DNA of 64,000 nt from Vibrio algicola (GTDB lineage Bacteria > Pseudomonadota > Gammaproteobacteria > Enterobacterales > Vibrionaceae): assembly GCF_009601765.2 (NCBI RefSeq), contig NZ_CP045699.1, positions 620,001 through 684,000 of the forward strand, given 5' to 3'. Numbering within the stretch: the first letter of the stretch is position 1; each line of letters begins with the position of its first letter. The translations under genes and the position numbers were made by a program. Below the pieces are notes generated by a model that saw only the letters and a list, made by a program, of their open reading frames with translations, was not told the DNA's origin and did not search any database. Shown piece by piece: positions 62,174 to 64,000 of this stretch.

Positions 62174-62671
62174 AGAGGTATATCGCGAACAATTAGATCT
62201 CAGCAGATTTTTTGAAATGACTATCGAGTTACTGTCAAATAAAGCGTGTAAAAAACCAACCAAATGTTTAATTTACGTACATAACTATGTAACGAAAAGG
62301 CTGACAGAAGCTAGCGTGTCTAATTGGTTCGGTATTTATTTCTAAGCGGTGATAAAGCGTTTGTTATATTTGTGCGGTGCCTCAAAAAAATGCGTTTTAA
62401 CGTTGGTTTGATGTCGGTCGAGGGTCAAATAAATGTAGGAATCCTGTGAATCATCATGGCAAGGGATTCCAAAAAAGTGTTAGAATATGTCAACTATAGG
62501 TTTGTTAATGTTAAAAACCGCTCTAAAAGCCGAAATTGAATGAATTCGGCTTTTTTATATGGATGTTGCGATTTTGGTTACTGATAACTGAAACCGGACA
62601 CAATAAATTGTCGTGTCTTAAATTGCGCAATAAAGAATCTTATTTCCTTAAATAAAGTAGTGCAAGTGCGT
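62174..62671. other. 498-base gap between bolA and nqrA
   Basis: No gene seen. It holds an inverted pair GGAATCC/GGATTCC (62438-62470), a terminator-like hairpin (62525-62556), an imperfect palindrome around 62597-62617 and the perfect ATTGCGCAAT palindrome (62622-62631). A small frame from 62130 to 62345 overlaps bolA and is not convincing. The nqr promoter must lie here, but I cannot place it. Confidence 0.6.
62525..62556 (+). terminator. Terminator-like hairpin between bolA and nqrA
   Basis: AAAAGCCGAA pairs with TTCGGCTTTT, followed by T residues, about 115 bases before nqrA. It could end the bolA transcript or act as a leader attenuator for nqr. Confidence 0.6.
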
Positions 62672-64000
62672 ATGATTACAATAAAAAAGGGTCTGGATCT
62701 TCCTATTGCTGGAGTTCCTGCTCAGGTGATTAGTGATGGTCCTACCATCAAAACAGTCGCCTTGCTTGGCGAAGAGTACGTGGGTATGCGTCCAACAATG
62801 CATGCTCGCGTGGGTGATGAAGTGAAAAAGGGTCAAGTTCTTTTTGTCGATAAGAAGAATCCTGGCGTGCAATACACTTCACCTGCAAGCGGTAAAGTTA
62901 TCGAAGTGAATCGTGGTGCAAAACGTGTTCTTCAATCGGTTGTGATTGAAGTTGCAGGTAATGACCAAGTGACTTTCGACAGCTACACAGCCGATCAACT
63001 GGTGAAACTAGACCGCAAGGTCATCGTTTCTCAATTGGTTGAATCAGGCATGTGGACTGCATTGCGAACTCGTCCGTTCAGCAAGGTTCCAGCAATCGAA
63101 TCGACTACTCAGGCGATTTTCGTTACTGCCATGGATACCAATCCATTAGCGGCTGACGCGTCGGTAGTGATTAATGAACAACCAGAAGCTTTTAAAGCCG
63201 GTTTAGATCTTCTATCCGCTTTAACTGCTGGTAAAGTTTATGTCTGTAAAGGCAATCAAACGCTACCAACGTCTTCTCAATCGAATGTTGAAGAGCATGA
63301 GTTTGCGGGTGTGCATCCAGCCGGTCTAGTCGGTACACACATGCATTTCTTGTACCCTGTTAGCTTAGAAAATATCGCTTGGAACTTAAATTATCAGGAT
63401 GTGATTGCATTCGGTAAATTATTCCTAACCGGTGAAATTAACACCGATCGCGTGATTTCTTTAGCGGGTCCTGCAACTAAGAATCCACGTCTTGTTCGTA
63501 CTCAAATAGGTGCGAACCTTGAGAACGTCACTGAAGGTGAAGTATTACCTGGTGAAGTGCGTGTTATTTCTGGTTCAGTTCTATCAGGTACTCAAGCTTC
63601 GGGTCCACACGCTTACTTAGGCCGTTATCACATGCAAGTTTCTGTATTGCATGAAGGTCGTGAGAAAGAGTTCTTAGGTTGGGCTATGCCTGGTAAGAAT
63701 AAATTCTCAGTAACGCGCTCATTTTTAAGCCATCTTTTCCCTGGCCGTGTATTCAATATGACTACAACGACCAATGGTAGTGACCGTGCCATGGTACCAA
63801 TTGGTAGCTATGAACGTGTTATGCCATTAGACATCGAACCAACAGTGTTGCTTCGTGATCTATGTGCAGGAGATTCAGACGGTGCTCAACGCTTAGGTGT
63901 GTTGGAGCTTGCTGAAGAAGATTTGGCATTGTGTACCTTTGTATGTCCAGGCAAATATGAATATGGCGAATTACTTCGCGATTGCCTAGATACGATCGAG
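62672..64000 (+). CDS. nqrA: Na+-translocating NADH:quinone reductase subunit A (3' end missing)
   Basis: NqrA is the quinone-binding peripheral subunit of the sodium-pumping respiratory complex typical of vibrios. The 443 visible residues start [20 protein letters not shown] and include [53 protein letters not shown] and the C-terminal [23 protein letters not shown]. The known vibrio protein has about 446 residues, so only the last few and the stop are cut off by the window edge. nqrB-F would be expected beyond the end. There is no strong Shine-Dalgarno sequence before ATG 62672. Confidence 0.97.
   Translation, partial: MITIKKGLDLPIAGVPAQVISDGPTIKTVALLGEEYVGMRPTMHARVGDEVKKGQVLFVDKKNPGVQYTSPASGKVIEVNRGAKRVLQSVVIEVAGNDQVTFDSYTADQLVKLDRKVIVSQLVESGMWTALRTRPFSKVPAIESTTQAIFVTAMDTNPLAADASVVINEQPEAFKAGLDLLSALTAGKVYVCKGNQTLPTSSQSNVEEHEFAGVHPAGLVGTHMHFLYPVSLENIAWNLNYQDVIAFGKLFLTGEINTDRVISLAGPATKNPRLVRTQIGANLENVTEGEVLPGEVRVISGSVLSGTQASGPHAYLGRYHMQVSVLHEGREKEFLGWAMPGKNKFSVTRSFLSHLFPGRVFNMTTTTNGSDRAMVPIGSYERVMPLDIEPTVLLRDLCAGDSDGAQRLGVLELAEEDLALCTFVCPGKYEYGELLRDCLDTIE

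Noticed and set aside
62130..62345. A 71-residue reading frame overlapping the end of bolA
   Set aside because: It starts inside bolA, has no ribosome site of note and shows no recognisable protein features.
62438..62470. GGAATCC/GGATTCC pair as a terminator
   Set aside because: The arms are only 7 bp with a 19-base loop, and the following run is A on the plus strand, so neither strand gives a hairpin with a U tail.

Overview
The window is a stretch of chromosomal core genome from a gammaproteobacterium, almost certainly a Vibrionaceae member (Vibrio or a close relative). Pointers are an OmpK-type Tsx-family porin, the start of a Na+-translocating NADH:quinone reductase operon (nqrA), vibrio-type gene order (nusB-thiL-pgpA, xseB-ispA-dxs divergent from thiI, rlmG-yajG-ppi-ampG divergent from bolA, then nqrA) and TATACCC-ended intergenic repeats. 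Species cannot be named from the sequence alone. I see no rRNA, tRNA, CRISPR, insertion sequence, prophage or integron, and nothing that I can defend as a new multi-gene system.

Layout. 1-2.7 kb: end of nusB, thiL, pgpA and a small monooxygenase-like gene. 2.7-5.8 kb (minus): xseB-ispA-dxs. 6.1-7.6 kb: thiI. 7.7-11.2 kb: an sRNA gene that looks like gcvB, divergent from a frameshifted gcvA, then a hydrolase, a DUF423 protein and rlmM. 11.4-17.1 kb (minus): xni, ppnN, a TPR membrane protein with a degenerate GGDEF-like end, queF. 17.2-22.2 kb: syd and a zinc-ribbon gene (plus), a four-gene minus-strand cluster of little-known genes, then yqcC-truC. 22.2-22.5 kb: a compound of two repeat families. 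22.5-26.6 kb (minus): map, glnD, yaeH. 27.0-46.7 kb (plus): the classic rpsB-tsf-pyrH-frr-uppS-cdsA-dxr-rseP-bamA-skp-lpxD-fabZ-lpxA-lpxB-rnhB-dnaE-accA superoperon. 46.8-49.6 kb: tilS, glnB, yafD. 49.7-56.6 kb: mltD, gloB, yafS, csdE, a RIC-type hemerythrin gene, csdA, panE. 56.8-61.7 kb (minus): ompK, then rlmG-yajG-ppi-ampG. 61.9-64.0 kb: bolA and nqrA, which runs off the end.

How the genes connect. Dxs, Dxr and IspA/UppS supply isoprenoid precursors and undecaprenyl diphosphate; ThiI and Dxs both feed thiamine synthesis and ThiL finishes it. LpxD/A/B, FabZ and AccA build lipid A and fatty acids; BamA, Skp and RseP place and police outer-membrane proteins. GlnD and its target GlnB are both present. 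CsdA and CsdE form a sulfur-transfer pair but are not adjacent here. MltD and AmpG release and recycle peptidoglycan fragments.

Most worth a second look: the putative gcvB sRNA with a 12-nt match to the known GU-rich seed, the single-base frameshift in gcvA, a degenerate 18-bp tandem array at 19796-19921, the repeat families near 0.5, 12.2, 17.2, 22.3 and 54.3 kb, a near-ideal CRP site upstream of ompK, and the chain of terminator-like hairpins inside the rpsB-accA superoperon.
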